From contig JAQYVF010000050.1 in NCBI GenBank assembly GCA_030145625.1, positions 1 to 34,479 on the forward strand: a stretch of 34,479 nt of DNA, read 5' to 3'. This document shows positions 1 through 9,008 of the stretch, piece by piece. Each line of letters begins with the position of its first letter. Position 1 is the first letter of the stretch. The stretch comes from Desulfocapsa sp. (GTDB lineage: Bacteria; Desulfobacterota; Desulfobulbia; Desulfobulbales; Desulfocapsaceae). The notes beneath the pieces were generated by a model, which saw only the letters and a program-made list of their open reading frames with translations, was not told the DNA's origin and searched no databases. The translations under genes were made by a program, and so were the position numbers.

Positions 1-2
1 AT

Positions 3-2051
3 TTTCCGTTTCTCCTGAGTACAGCACTCTATCCGGAATGGCCCATGGCAGCCGTTCAGAATACACCGAAACAGCTCTCACGGCTTGTTGCATCCGCCTT
101 GATGACCATGGATGAGCAAAGCCCTGCCGCTGTTTCCGGTAATATTGCGGGCTGGACTATTCCCCTTAACTATCAATCTGTCCACGATTGTCTTTTGGCC
201 CTTCGTATTAGTCCCTATGAGATGTATGGCAGGTTTACCCTGGCAGATGTTGTTAAAAAATATTGGTATCAGTTTGTTCTGTTACTAGCGCTACTTATTT
301 CAATTTTCTTAGTTTCTTTTTATATCTTTCGTCTCAATCGAGATCTTCGTCATAAAAAAACAGAAGTTGATGTGCTTAATCAAAACCTTGAAGTGAAGGT
401 GCAGGATCGCACAAAAGAGATTGAAAACTTGTTGGAGAGGGAGATCTACCTCCGTGAAATCCTTCAGACCGTTGCTGATATTAACGAATTGTTGGTGACT
501 TCTGCAAATCTTGAAAAATTGTTGGAGGATTCCTGTTCTCGATTTGTTCGTCACAGTTATTATGATTTTGCCTGGGTCGGTCTGCTTGGTGAGAGCAAGA
601 TTACGGAGATTTTTCTTTCCGACGATGAGCATCTGCTGGAGACTCCGCCTTTTGATCCTGAAGATCCTGGTTCCCCATTTTTCAGATCTGCCACGGCTCA
701 CTGCCTAACTCGGAATACGACTGTGGTTCAGCCTTACAGGTTTGAAGAATCTGGGATGACACCATTGCATAATGGAAAATTGATCAGTGGTCTGCAGTGG
801 GTGATTGCACTTCCCCTTCGGGCGGATCATTTTTCCGAACCAATCGGTGCGCTTTCCGTATATACCTGGCGCAAGCAGGGTTTTGAAGGTGAAGAAATTT
901 CTATGCTCGAAGAGCTTGCCGCTGATTTAGGTTTTGCTATCACCGCCTACGGGCATCGTCAGGCGGTTGCGCAGTTGGAAAGCGAGCGAACGGAAAATTA
1001 TGAAGATACCATTCTTTCCTTTGTGAACATGATCGACCATCGGGACACTTATACTGCCGGTCATACCTTGCGGGTCGCTCATTACTGTCAGTTGATTGCC
1101 TTGGAAATGGGCTATGAAGAGGAAGAAATCCAGGTATTGAGAAAGGCTGCCATTCTCCATGACATCGGAAAAATCGCCACTCCCGACTCGGTACTACTCA
1201 AACCGGGAAAGCTCACCGAAGCTGATTATGACCTGATCAAACTACATGCAGCAGCAGGTTTTGAGATGCTGTCCCAGGTTAAGATGTATCATGAGCTGGC
1301 TGAGATTATTCATCAGCATCATGAGCGGCATGACGGTCAGGGATATCCGGTAGGGATTAAGGGGGACGATATTCACCCTTTTTCCAGGATTATGTCCGTG
1401 GCTGATGCCTTTGATGCGATGACCACCAACCGTATATATAAGCCGAGAAAAGAATTGGACGAAGTACTGGAAGAGCTTTCCAGTCTCAAGGGGATCCAAT
1501 TTCATCCTGCCGTAATTGATGCAGCTGTCAAAGCCTTACGGGATATTTCTGTTACTACCAGCATTAATCAACTGCCGGTCACGGAACTTGAGCGCAAACG
1601 ATTTGCCTATTTTTTTAACGATCATTTGACAGGTCTCTATAACGAAAACTATATGCAAATTATCCTGCAGAATAATCTGGAGTGCTTTGAGTATATCTGT
1701 GTCAATACTCTTCATCCTAAAAAATTACAGGAGTATAACAAGAAAGAAGGGTGGGAACAGGGGAATTGGTTTTTGCAGAATTTCGCTGAAGAATTAAGAC
1801 TAACATACCAAGACAGCTTGGTATTCAGGGCTTTTGGTAATGATTTTATAGTGCTTGCAAAAACTCACAATGAAATCTCCAGGGAGTTGATTAAAACTTT
1901 TGAGAGTACTATGGAAACCGAGATAGACATTGAGGTACGTCATGTGGATTTGAGGGAGGACAAGGAATATACTATGAAAACCCTGGAAAAGATGGGAGTG
2001 ATGGCTGGTTGGGGAGAAAAGAGTGAAAGTGGAGAGGAGGTGAGAGAATAA
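3..2051 (+). CDS. PhnD-like / GAF / HD-GYP signalling protein with degenerate GGDEF-like tail (5' partial)
   Basis: The frame is open to the left edge, so the true start lies outside the window; the ATG at 45 is internal. Before and after it the protein reads like the C-terminal end of a PhnD-type periplasmic binding domain (ALYPEWP..., then GWTIPLNYQSVHDCL). A membrane segment follows (about residues 75-96 counted from the ATG at 45), then a coiled coil, a GAF-like domain (about 135-305) and an HD-GYP domain (about 320-500) with HDIGK near 373 and HHERHDGQGYP near 427. HD-GYP enzymes hydrolyse cyclic-di-GMP. The last 140 residues start like a GGDEF domain (DHLTGLYN) but have AFGNDF where GGDEF is expected, so cyclase activity is unlikely. 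Inferred role: an inner-membrane receptor that couples a periplasmic ligand to c-di-GMP breakdown. The domain order is clear; the ligand is unknown. Confidence 0.9.
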   Translation, partial: FPFLLSTALYPEWPMAAVQNTPKQLSRLVASALMTMDEQSPAAVSGNIAGWTIPLNYQSVHDCLLALRISPYEMYGRFTLADVVKKYWYQFVLLLALLISIFLVSFYIFRLNRDLRHKKTEVDVLNQNLEVKVQDRTKEIENLLEREIYLREILQTVADINELLVTSANLEKLLEDSCSRFVRHSYYDFAWVGLLGESKITEIFLSDDEHLLETPPFDPEDPGSPFFRSATAHCLTRNTTVVQPYRFEESGMTPLHNGKLISGLQWVIALPLRADHFSEPIGALSVYTWRKQGFEGEEISMLEELAADLGFAITAYGHRQAVAQLESERTENYEDTILSFVNMIDHRDTYTAGHTLRVAHYCQLIALEMGYEEEEIQVLRKAAILHDIGKIATPDSVLLKPGKLTEADYDLIKLHAAAGFEMLSQVKMYHELAEIIHQHHERHDGQGYPVGIKGDDIHPFSRIMSVADAFDAMTTNRIYKPRKELDEVLEELSSLKGIQFHPAVIDAAVKALRDISVTTSINQLPVTELERKRFAYFFNDHLTGLYNENYMQIILQNNLECFEYICVNTLHPKKLQEYNKKEGWEQGNWFLQNFAEELRLTYQDSLVFRAFGNDFIVLAKTHNEISRELIKTFESTMETEIDIEVRHVDLREDKEYTMKTLEKMGVMAGWGEKSESGEEVRE

Positions 2052-2060
2052 CGGAGTTGA

Positions 2061-2327
2061 TTATTTGTTTTCTTTCAACCTTTGCTGTGCCTGCTCCAGA
2101 ATCTCGGTAAGAGTCAGTACCTTTGCTTTTGGTGGTTCAAAGATTTTCTTTCGATCTTCTGTGGAGTAGTTCTCGTTAATAAAATCCTGAACGGGAAAGG
2201 TTTGGAACCAGCAGTCAAGGACTCGACCACAGGGGAGGCCCTTGTTCACGGTTTTGCAATACTTGAAAATGAGAAAGTGGCCGAGCATTCGGCAGTATCC
2301 TTCTTTTTTATCATACTTCTTGACCAT
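2061..2327 (-). CDS. small cysteine-rich conserved hypothetical protein
   Basis: This 88-residue protein converges on the HD-GYP gene with a 9-bp gap. Its N-terminal half carries four cysteines and a histidine (C12, H17, C24, C33, C39) in a pattern that could bind a metal or an Fe-S cluster. The C-terminal half is charged and probably helical, ending in a Gln/Lys/Glu-rich segment. A purine stretch (AGAGAGAT) precedes the ATG as a weak ribosome binding site. I do not recognise a named family and assign no function. The regular amino-acid composition and the good fit between neighbours support a real gene rather than a shadow. Confidence 0.65.
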   Translation of the reverse strand: MVKKYDKKEGYCRMLGHFLIFKYCKTVNKGLPCGRVLDCWFQTFPVQDFINENYSTEDRKKIFEPPKAKVLTLTEILEQAQQRLKENK

Positions 2328-2426
2328 ATTGTATCTCTCTGTCTGCGGATAATATCATAGGGGCTCACAAAGCATTAGCTGGGGGGAAGGTATATGCAAC
2401 GATATGAAGTTGCAAGGATTATCTGT

Positions 2427-3134
2427 TTATTCCTCCTGTACGGGATTTCGTAGGATACCGATATGTTCGATTTCTACCTCTACCACGTCTCCGTCTTGGA
2501 GAGGACCTACCCCACTTGGCGTACCAGTGGAAATAATGTCACCTGCTTCCAGGGTAAAGTTTCTTGATATAAAAGAGACAAGTTCCGGGATCTTGAAAAT
2601 CATCTGGGCAGTGTTACCCTGCTGTACAACTTTGCCATTGAGGCGGCAGATGATATCCAGAGCCTGTGCATTGCCAATCTGGTCAGGGGCTATCACTATC
2701 GGTCCGATGGGTCCGAATGTATCCAGGGATTTTCCCCGGAACCATCCGGATTTATCACTGCGTTGCAGGTTTCTCTGGCTGACATCATTAAAACAGGTAA
2801 AGCCCTGGATGTGGTGAAAGACCTCCTCGGCAGGTAGATCTTTCACCCGGTCTCGGATAATAATGGCCAGTTCTGCTTCATGATCGGTACGACAGTTTGC
2901 AAAATTATATTCATGGAGAAGTCTGGGCAGGATGATTGCCTCGCCGGGACCGATGAGGACATTTGGGGTCTTCGGAAAGAGGACAGGTTCCTGGGGGATC
3001 TCATTGGTGAAATTCTGTACGTTAACGGATCCGCTTTCTTTGATATGCTCCAGATAGTTGAGGCCCAAGGCTATGATCTTGGTGGGACGAATTTTAATTT
3101 TGCCTCCCTTACTATAGGGTAATTGGATGGACAT
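2427..3134 (-). CDS. fumarylacetoacetate hydrolase (FAH) family protein
   Basis: The 235 residues match the FAH superfamily C-terminal catalytic domain. They include the opening KIIALGLNYLEHIKESG, a FPKTPNVLIGPGE segment, the E-x-E metal-binding region in DHEAELAIII, the GFTCFNDVSQRNLQ segment with GKSLDTFGPIGP, and the closing STGTPSGVGPL. Family members bind Mg2+/Mn2+ and act as C-C hydrolases, isomerases or oxaloacetate decarboxylases on keto acids; the exact substrate cannot be read from sequence. The ATG at 3134 lacks a good Shine-Dalgarno. A GGGAGG sits inside the frame, about 30 nt after that ATG and just ahead of the conserved core, so the true start is uncertain. The gene lies 21 bp downstream of the universal stress protein and may be co-transcribed with it. 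Confidence 0.88.
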   Translation of the reverse strand: MSIQLPYSKGGKIKIRPTKIIALGLNYLEHIKESGSVNVQNFTNEIPQEPVLFPKTPNVLIGPGEAIILPRLLHEYNFANCRTDHEAELAIIIRDRVKDLPAEEVFHHIQGFTCFNDVSQRNLQRSDKSGWFRGKSLDTFGPIGPIVIAPDQIGNAQALDIICRLNGKVVQQGNTAQMIFKIPELVSFISRNFTLEAGDIISTGTPSGVGPLQDGDVVEVEIEHIGILRNPVQEE

Positions 3135-3155
3135 GATATCGCTTTGGTTTCGGTA

Positions 3156-3611
3156 TTAATCTTTAAGGTTTTCGGGATGGATGATCATCACCGGACAGCT
3201 GGCATCCCGGCTCACGGCTTCGGCGATGGAGCCGTAGATCCGCCGCTCAGTTGTCTGACAGTTGTGGCTTGCCATAATGATGAGATCGATATCTTTTTCA
3301 TATGCATAGGCTACGATTTCTTCTACGGTTTCTCCGATTCTGATGGTTGTGTCCTTTGGGTTGCAATCCTCCAGGTGCTGTGCCACAAAGTTTTCCATGG
3401 CTCGTTTTGCTTCGGTCCTCAATACTTTGCCGTAGGTGGTGAACCAGTCTTCTTCGAGGGAGAGTCCTGTAAACTGTTCCGGGCCTGCCAGGGTGTAAAG
3501 CAGAAAGAGTTCTGCAGAAAACTTTTCCGTTACGAATTTGGCGTGGGGGAGAACGGCAACGGAACACTCGGTAAAGTCTAAGGGGACTAGAATCTTAGAA
3601 AAGCTAACCAT
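3156..3611 (-). CDS. universal stress protein (UspA family)
   Basis: This is a 151-residue protein. The start at 3611 is chosen because AGGAGG lies about 6 nt upstream and the protein then begins MVSFSKILVPLDFTECS, the classic Usp opening. The alternative start 33 codons further upstream has no such support. The family fold binds nucleotides; the end RRIYGSIAEAVSRDASCPVMII is typical. The usual G-x2-G part of the ATP-binding motif is replaced by SHNCQTT, so it may belong to the non-ATP-binding UspA type. Expected to be cytoplasmic and induced by stress or growth arrest. Followed by the FAH-family gene on the same strand. Confidence 0.88.
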   Translation of the reverse strand: MVSFSKILVPLDFTECSVAVLPHAKFVTEKFSAELFLLYTLAGPEQFTGLSLEEDWFTTYGKVLRTEAKRAMENFVAQHLEDCNPKDTTIRIGETVEEIVAYAYEKDIDLIIMASHNCQTTERRIYGSIAEAVSRDASCPVMIIHPENLKD

Positions 3612-4043
3612 AAATTCCTCCTTCTGGGGTGGAGTCCATCCGGAAACGGTCTTTCGGCACGTGCCTGTTATACAAGTTCCGTATGCTTGATCTCGTACGA
3701 AGATACTCATTCCCGGATGGGTACGAGTTCAGGATTATTATCTGGACTCGGTGCAACAGGACGAGTGCCAAAGGTAACGCTTCAATTCTTTCCTCTTTTT
3801 TGTAGTATAGCACTATAGTCTAACAAATTGAAAAGCAATCGTTCAGGACATCGGAAAAAAATCCTACTTTTTCGCAGGTACTTCTAGAGAGTATTGAACC
3901 AATTAATTTTTGTTTCCGACCAGTAAAGAGGAGTGGAAGATCAACTCTGTGCAAGGCTGTAAAAGAATGGTACAATTGCCATCCCTAAATACAAAGTTTT
4001 GAAAAGTAATGGAATTTAAAGGTGCTGTGTGGAGGATAAAAGA
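3612..4043. other. divergent intergenic region
   Basis: These 432 bp separate the minus-strand stress-protein gene from the plus-strand DUF3786 gene and must hold promoters for both. I see the strong AGGAGG site of the stress gene at the left and the GGAGG of the right-hand gene at 4031-4035. An imperfect palindrome (GTATAGCACTATAGT) sits near 3803. I could not identify a convincing -35/-10 pair. Confidence 0.5.
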
Positions 4044-4856
4044 GTGGAGCAAGGAAAGGCCTTAACGCCGCTGGAAATATATAAGGTCTTGGAGAAAAGC
4101 AACTGTAAGCGTTGTATGCTGCCGAGTTGTCTGGCTTTTGCAGCTGCTGTAGTGGGTGGGCAAAAAAAACTGGATGATTGCCCTGTTCTTTCAGAAGAAA
4201 TAAAAGATTCTCTCTCGGTTAATCTGCAGCAACGCTCTCTTGCCGAGCCGCGGCAGGCCGAATTCATGGAAAAGCTGTTGCAGGAGGTAAAAGATATTGA
4301 TTTTGCTGCAGTTGCTGCCGGGATTGGGGCTGAGTATGGCAATGGTGTGCTGAGCGTCAGGTCAATGGGGAAAGAGTTTCATGTGGACAACCAGGGCCAG
4401 GTGCGTTCCGAGTGCCATATCATTCCCTGGGTGCTGGTACCATTGCTCTCATATATATGTTATCCTAGCCATCAGGAAATTACGGGGCGCTGGATCTCTT
4501 TTCGGGAACTCAAGGGAGGGATTGACTGGCAGGGACTTTTTACCAGTCGGTGTGAGACACCGTTGAGGAAGTTGGCCGACGCCCAACCAGAGCTCCTTGG
4601 TGATATTGTCGATCTCTTCCAGGGAAAAGAAGTGGAGGGATTTGATGCAGATATTGCTCTTGTCCTGCATCCTTTGCCCCATTTGCCAATCCTTATTTGT
4701 TACCAGGCACCGGAAGGAGATCTGCAGTCGGAACTTACCATTCTCTTTGATGAGTGCTGCGGAACTAATCTGCATATTAAGTCTATCTATACCCTCTGTG
4801 CCGGCCTGATAAAAATGTTTGAGCAAATTGCTCACAAACATTTTGTCCATAGCTAA
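4044..4856 (+). CDS. 4Fe-4S domain / DUF3786 family protein
   Basis: The N-terminus carries a four-cysteine iron-sulfur motif of the type found in corrinoid/CO-dehydrogenase-associated proteins: NCKRCMLPSC, then DDCP about 18 residues later. The remaining ~200 residues resemble the DUF3786 family of anaerobic bacteria, which has no established function. I prefer the GTG at 4044 because GGAGG lies 8 nt upstream at 4031-4035; an in-frame GTG at 4029 would add five residues but has a poorer site. There is no signal peptide, so it is probably cytoplasmic. It precedes the cytochrome b gene by 44 bp on the same strand and may be co-expressed, though a functional tie to that complex is inference. 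Confidence 0.8.
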   Translation: MEQGKALTPLEIYKVLEKSNCKRCMLPSCLAFAAAVVGGQKKLDDCPVLSEEIKDSLSVNLQQRSLAEPRQAEFMEKLLQEVKDIDFAAVAAGIGAEYGNGVLSVRSMGKEFHVDNQGQVRSECHIIPWVLVPLLSYICYPSHQEITGRWISFRELKGGIDWQGLFTSRCETPLRKLADAQPELLGDIVDLFQGKEVEGFDADIALVLHPLPHLPILICYQAPEGDLQSELTILFDECCGTNLHIKSIYTLCAGLIKMFEQIAHKHFVHS

Positions 4857-4900
4857 CAGGTGATCAGGTGTGTTGATTACGATTTGATCTAATATACTAT

Positions 4901-5926
4901 ATGAATAATAATTTCTTCTTTCATCTCCGCCCCAGAAAGGTTCCCGCCAGGGCCCTGCGATTCACTCTTACCTGGGGATTAGGTGGGGCTGCGGTCCTCA
5001 TGGTTTTCCTGCAGTTTTTGACAGGACTGCTGCTGAATTTTTTCTACGAACCCTTTCCGGTGCAGGCATATCTCTCAGTTCAACACATTGACAGCGAACT
5101 GTTTTTGGGCAGGCTCATCCGTAATATGCATCACTGGACAGGTCATTTTCTGGTTGTTGTTGTCTGTCTGCATATGGTGCGGGTATTTTTCTGTGGAGCA
5201 TATTTTACTCCCAGGCGACGTAACTGGTATATGGGCTTAGCTCTTTTTCTCCTTGTCCTGGCAGCCAATTTCACCGGATATCTCCTGCCATGGGACCAGC
5301 TGGCCTATTGGGCTGTCACCATCGGCACCGCCATGCTTGCCTATATTCCTGTTGTTGGAGAATCGATTCAGACGCTGTTGCGAGGGGGAGAAGAGGTGAG
5401 CGGGGCAACCCTGCGAATTTTTCATACCATCCATACAACGATACTTCCCCTGGGCTTCCTCTTCTGTCTCTCCTACCATTTTTGGTGTATCCGTAAGGCA
5501 GGAGGGATAAAAGTTGATGATCAAAACAGGCAGGAATTGCTCCCGGTCATTCCGGAATTATTGGTTCGGGAACTTGCAGCAACAGCCGTTGTTTTCTGTT
5601 GTCTTCTGCTTTTTTCCATGCAGTTTGATGCACCATTGATGGCTATGGCTAATCCCGATCTGACCCCGGATACGGTAAAAGCACCTTGGTATTTCCTCTG
5701 GTTACAGGAGTTACTTCTTCACTTTCCTCCTGTCTTCGCAATTTGTGTCCTTCCGCTCGCCTTTGGAACATTTTTAGGAATTGTACCTTTTCTTGGACAA
5801 AAAGGAGGGAAACCCTTAGCTCTGATTCAAACTCTCTTTGTCAGCTTTTTTCTCGTGATCATTGCATTGACGGTGACAGGGCTTTGGTTCAGGGGAGCTG
5901 GAATGAAATTGATAGGGCCGTGGTAA
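4901..5926 (+). CDS. cytochrome b (b6/subunit IV-type) of a quinol-oxidising complex
   Basis: This is a 341-residue polytopic membrane protein combining a cytochrome b6-like part and a subunit-IV-like part. Two histidine pairs for two b hemes are visible: one in MHHWTGHFLVVVVCLHMVR (13 residues between the ligands) and one in HTTILPLGFLFCLSYH (14 between). LLPWDQLAYWA is the conserved Qo-side segment. The PEWY-type motif reads KAPWYFLWLQEL, lacking the glutamate, as in some anaerobe cytochromes b. The Rieske gene starts 5 bp downstream and the octaheme cytochrome follows, so the three probably form one complex moving electrons from menaquinol to c hemes. No strong Shine-Dalgarno precedes the ATG. 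Confidence 0.92.
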   Translation: MNNNFFFHLRPRKVPARALRFTLTWGLGGAAVLMVFLQFLTGLLLNFFYEPFPVQAYLSVQHIDSELFLGRLIRNMHHWTGHFLVVVVCLHMVRVFFCGAYFTPRRRNWYMGLALFLLVLAANFTGYLLPWDQLAYWAVTIGTAMLAYIPVVGESIQTLLRGGEEVSGATLRIFHTIHTTILPLGFLFCLSYHFWCIRKAGGIKVDDQNRQELLPVIPELLVRELAATAVVFCCLLLFSMQFDAPLMAMANPDLTPDTVKAPWYFLWLQELLLHFPPVFAICVLPLAFGTFLGIVPFLGQKGGKPLALIQTLFVSFFLVIIALTVTGLWFRGAGMKLIGPW

Positions 5927-5931
5927 AAAAG

Positions 5932-6450
5932 ATGATGGACAAAAAAAACAGTTCTCCTGTCGACTCCAAGAGAAGGAGTTTTCTCTCTAAGGTATGGATT
6001 GGTGTGGGCCTTGTTGCCTTGGCGCAATGTGTTTTTAGTGGGATGGCCTTTTTTTTATCAGGAAGAAAATCCGGTGTTGATCATGGTCAGAAACAGCTTA
6101 TAGCTGCAGGATCTGTTCATGATTTTCTTCCTGGCACTGTGACCTTGATTCGCCAAGGTCACCTCTACTTGTGCAGACTCGATGATGGTGGTTTTCTTGC
6201 AATTTCCAGGAAATGCACGCATCTGGGCTGTGCTGTTCCCTGGGTAGCCGAGCGTAAACAGTTTGAATGTCCCTGTCATGCCTCTACCTTTGATATCATG
6301 GGCAATGTGATAAATTCCCCGGCGCCAAGGGCTCTCGATCTCTATTCCATCAGTTTTGAACGTGACATGATCATGATTGATATCATCAGAGCCAGAAAAC
6401 GGGCCGCCTTTACTGCTGAACAACTGGTTTATGCCCAGGAGCTTGGCTAA
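5932..6450 (+). CDS. Rieske [2Fe-2S] iron-sulfur protein, Tat-anchored
   Basis: This is a 172-residue protein starting at ATG-ATG 5932/5935, 5 bp after the cytochrome b stop. A frame extending further upstream only shadows cytochrome b. The N-terminus has a twin-arginine motif (KRRSFLSK) followed by a hydrophobic segment, expected to be an uncleaved membrane anchor. The cluster-binding boxes are canonical: CTHLGCAVPW and CPCHASTFD, each providing one Cys and one His ligand. The protein should sit on the periplasmic side, shuttling electrons from the quinol site of cytochrome b to a c-type cytochrome, here most likely the next gene product. Confidence 0.94.
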   Translation: MMDKKNSSPVDSKRRSFLSKVWIGVGLVALAQCVFSGMAFFLSGRKSGVDHGQKQLIAAGSVHDFLPGTVTLIRQGHLYLCRLDDGGFLAISRKCTHLGCAVPWVAERKQFECPCHASTFDIMGNVINSPAPRALDLYSISFERDMIMIDIIRARKRAAFTAEQLVYAQELG

Positions 6451-6454
6451 GGCA

Positions 6455-8740
6455 ATGCAACGCTGGAAGCTTATTGGCATCATCGCCACGCTTATCATTG
6501 TCCTTTCTCTACCGCTCTATATGCTTCAGGAAAAGGGAAGAGAGACCATACCGGAAGAAATTCAAGCGGCAACCTTTGTTGGCAGTGAGGCCTGTGCTAA
6601 ATGTCACAAGAAAGAGTATGAGGAGTGGCAGCAGTCACACCATGCCAAGGCCATGGCCGTTGCCGATGAAGAAACAGTTCTTGCTGACTTTAATGATACT
6701 ACGTTTGAGAAACAGGGGATTAAATCCCGTTTTTATCGGAAGGATGGGCAGTTTTTTGTATATACGCGTGGGCCCAAAGGGGAGATGGCTGAGTTTAAAA
6801 TCAGTCACACTTTCGGCTGGTATCCCTTGCAGCAGTACTTGATTTCTTTTCCTGGTGGTCGGATGCAGTGTCTGCCCATTGCCTGGGATGTGGAGAAGAA
6901 AAGATGGTTTCACCTCTATCCGGATCTGGCACTTGATCCTGAAGAGTGGATTTACTGGACAAACCAGGGGCAGAATTGGAATTCCATGTGTGCCGATTGT
7001 CACTCCACCGAATTGCGGAAGAATTATGACCCGCTCACAGATTCCTACGATACGCAGTGGGCAGAGATCAATGTGGGCTGCGAGGCCTGTCATGGTCCTG
7101 GGTCAAAGCACCTTACATGGTCCGAAAAACCGGAAATGGCCAGAATAGAAGGTGATGATGGCTTGCAGGTGCAGACCTCAGAAATAAGCAGTCAGCAGCA
7201 GGTAGAGCTCTGTGCCCCCTGCCACTCCAGGCGTTCCATGCTGGGAGACTATAAACACCAGCAACAGGATTTGCTTGATACCTTAACGCCTAGGTTGTTT
7301 GAGGAACGACTCTATTATGGAGACGGTCAGATTTTAGATGAGGTTTATGTGTATGGCTCCTTTGTTCAGTCAAAAATGTACGCAAATGATGTGCGTTGCT
7401 CTGATTGTCATAATGTGCACACCATAAAGCTGCATCAGGAAGGAAATGCACTCTGTCTGCAATGTCATCAGGCTTCAATTTATGACAGCAAAGAACACCA
7501 TTTCCATAAAAAAGTAGGAGAGAAGGCAGAGCCCATCCGAACAGTTGACGGAAAGATTCTTTTTAAGGTGGGTAGTGGGGCAGAGTGTGTTCAATGTCAT
7601 ATGCCGGGGCGGATATACATGGGGAACGATTACCGGCCGGATCACTCCATTCGTATACCGCGTCCGGATCTCAGTGTGGAACTGGGTACGCCCAACAGCT
7701 GTAATCGCTGTCATGTTGATCAAACCAACGAGTGGTCTGCTGAGTACACCAGGAAATGGTATGGCAGTAAACAGAAGTATCACTATGGAAGTACATTTAG
7801 TGAAGGACGTAATAACGATCCCCAGGCCCAGGACGATTTAATTCAGATTGTCTCCGATAATCTCTCACCTGTCCTTGTTCGGGCAACGGCCCTCTCCTTG
7901 CTGGGTAGATATCAGGGAGATGGAGTTGTTGCAGCATTTCGACTCTCTTTGGAGAGTGATGAAGCCATCCTGCGCAGGACCGCACTCATGTTCCTGCCTC
8001 CTCTTGACCCTGAGGAACAAATGCAGATGGCCGGGCCGTTGCTGAATGATCCGGTCAAAGGGGTTCGGATAGAGGCAGCCAGGGCATTGACACGTTTTTC
8101 CGCTGACCGGCTTAAGCACTTACAAAAACCGTTAGAGCTGGCTTTAAAGGAGTTTGAGGAGATCGCCCTGTATTCAGCAGACTTTGCTGCCTCCAGGCTT
8201 AATCTCGGAGCATTGGCTAGTTATCAGGGGAAAACGGAGGAGGCAGAGAGACATTTTAAGAAAGCCGTTGCCATAGATCGTGATTTTTACACGGCTCGAA
8301 CAAATCTTGCGGTACTCTATTCCAGGCAGGGGAAAAATGACCTGGCCGAAGAGCAATTACGTAGGGCCCTTTCTGTGAATCCTGATCTCCCTGATGTGAA
8401 CTATTCACTGGGGCTCCTCCTCTCTGAGCAGAAGCAGTATGAAGAGGCGGTAAAACATTTGCGTCAGGCAGCGATCGGCATGCCGAATAATGCACGAGTA
8501 CATTATAATCTCGGCCAGCTCCTTGCATTTCTCCGCCAGGATCAAGAGGCGGAAACGGCCTTGCTGCAAACCATTGAGATTGATCCACGCAACATGAACT
8601 ACCTGCAGGCAATTGCACAATTTTACCTGGCTCGGCGAAAGCTTTCCAAGGCAAGGGCTGTTGCAGAAAAGATGGTAACTGCAGATCCCGGCAACCCGCT
8701 TGGCCGTCAACTCATACATTTTATAGAGACAAGTGAGTAG
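6455..8740 (+). CDS. octaheme c-type cytochrome with HEAT-like and TPR repeats
   Basis: After a short basic start and one membrane/signal segment (IGIIATLIIVLSLPLYML) the protein has eight CxxCH motifs: CAKCH, CADCH, CEACH, CAPCH, CSDCH, CLQCH, CVQCH and CNRCH. These are followed by a HEAT-like stretch (about residues 470-560) and several TPRs to the end. A periplasmic, membrane-anchored electron-transfer protein is expected, with the repeats serving protein contacts. The start is ambiguous: ATG 6455 lies just after the Rieske stop, with AGGAG 13 nt upstream; ATG 6431 would overlap the Rieske gene by 20 bp. Its position behind cytochrome b and Rieske argues that it receives electrons from that complex. 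Its terminal acceptor is unknown. Confidence 0.9.
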   Translation: MQRWKLIGIIATLIIVLSLPLYMLQEKGRETIPEEIQAATFVGSEACAKCHKKEYEEWQQSHHAKAMAVADEETVLADFNDTTFEKQGIKSRFYRKDGQFFVYTRGPKGEMAEFKISHTFGWYPLQQYLISFPGGRMQCLPIAWDVEKKRWFHLYPDLALDPEEWIYWTNQGQNWNSMCADCHSTELRKNYDPLTDSYDTQWAEINVGCEACHGPGSKHLTWSEKPEMARIEGDDGLQVQTSEISSQQQVELCAPCHSRRSMLGDYKHQQQDLLDTLTPRLFEERLYYGDGQILDEVYVYGSFVQSKMYANDVRCSDCHNVHTIKLHQEGNALCLQCHQASIYDSKEHHFHKKVGEKAEPIRTVDGKILFKVGSGAECVQCHMPGRIYMGNDYRPDHSIRIPRPDLSVELGTPNSCNRCHVDQTNEWSAEYTRKWYGSKQKYHYGSTFSEGRNNDPQAQDDLIQIVSDNLSPVLVRATALSLLGRYQGDGVVAAFRLSLESDEAILRRTALMFLPPLDPEEQMQMAGPLLNDPVKGVRIEAARALTRFSADRLKHLQKPLELALKEFEEIALYSADFAASRLNLGALASYQGKTEEAERHFKKAVAIDRDFYTARTNLAVLYSRQGKNDLAEEQLRRALSVNPDLPDVNYSLGLLLSEQKQYEEAVKHLRQAAIGMPNNARVHYNLGQLLAFLRQDQEAETALLQTIEIDPRNMNYLQAIAQFYLARRKLSKARAVAEKMVTADPGNPLGRQLIHFIETSE

Positions 8741-8914
8741 TAGCGACGTCTTGGAAGGGTGAATTCAGAAAGGGGGAAGATAGTCAGCTTGCATCCTCTG
8801 TTCGATCCATGAATCCTCCAGAGTTCGCGATTGCCTGTTCTGCTATTTTATGAGAAGGTCAATTTTATTCGTGAGTTCCAGCCTCTCATCTCTCCTTCTA
8901 GTTGCTAACCACCA

Positions 8915-8932
8915 ATAGGCAAATATGCCTAT
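8915..8932. repeat. short perfect inverted repeat (7-bp arms)
   Basis: ATAGGCA and TGCCTAT are separated by four bases in the 268-bp gap between the convergent octaheme cytochrome and metallophosphoesterase genes. It could be a hairpin or a protein site. There is no T-tract, so I do not call a terminator. I saw nothing else definable in this gap. Confidence 0.4.
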
Positions 8933-9008
8933 CTAAAAATAGGTACACTTGCCTGTTGTGTTATTTGGCGCCGTGGGGCATGCTGGGAAAAATATTTTCC
9001 TTCTCTGC

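Noticed and set aside
8915-8935. shared 10-mer TGCCTATCTA near 8926 and 28322 as a dispersed regulatory site
   Set aside because: The flanking hairpins differ and a 10-base match over 34 kb of AT-rich intergenic DNA can occur by chance.
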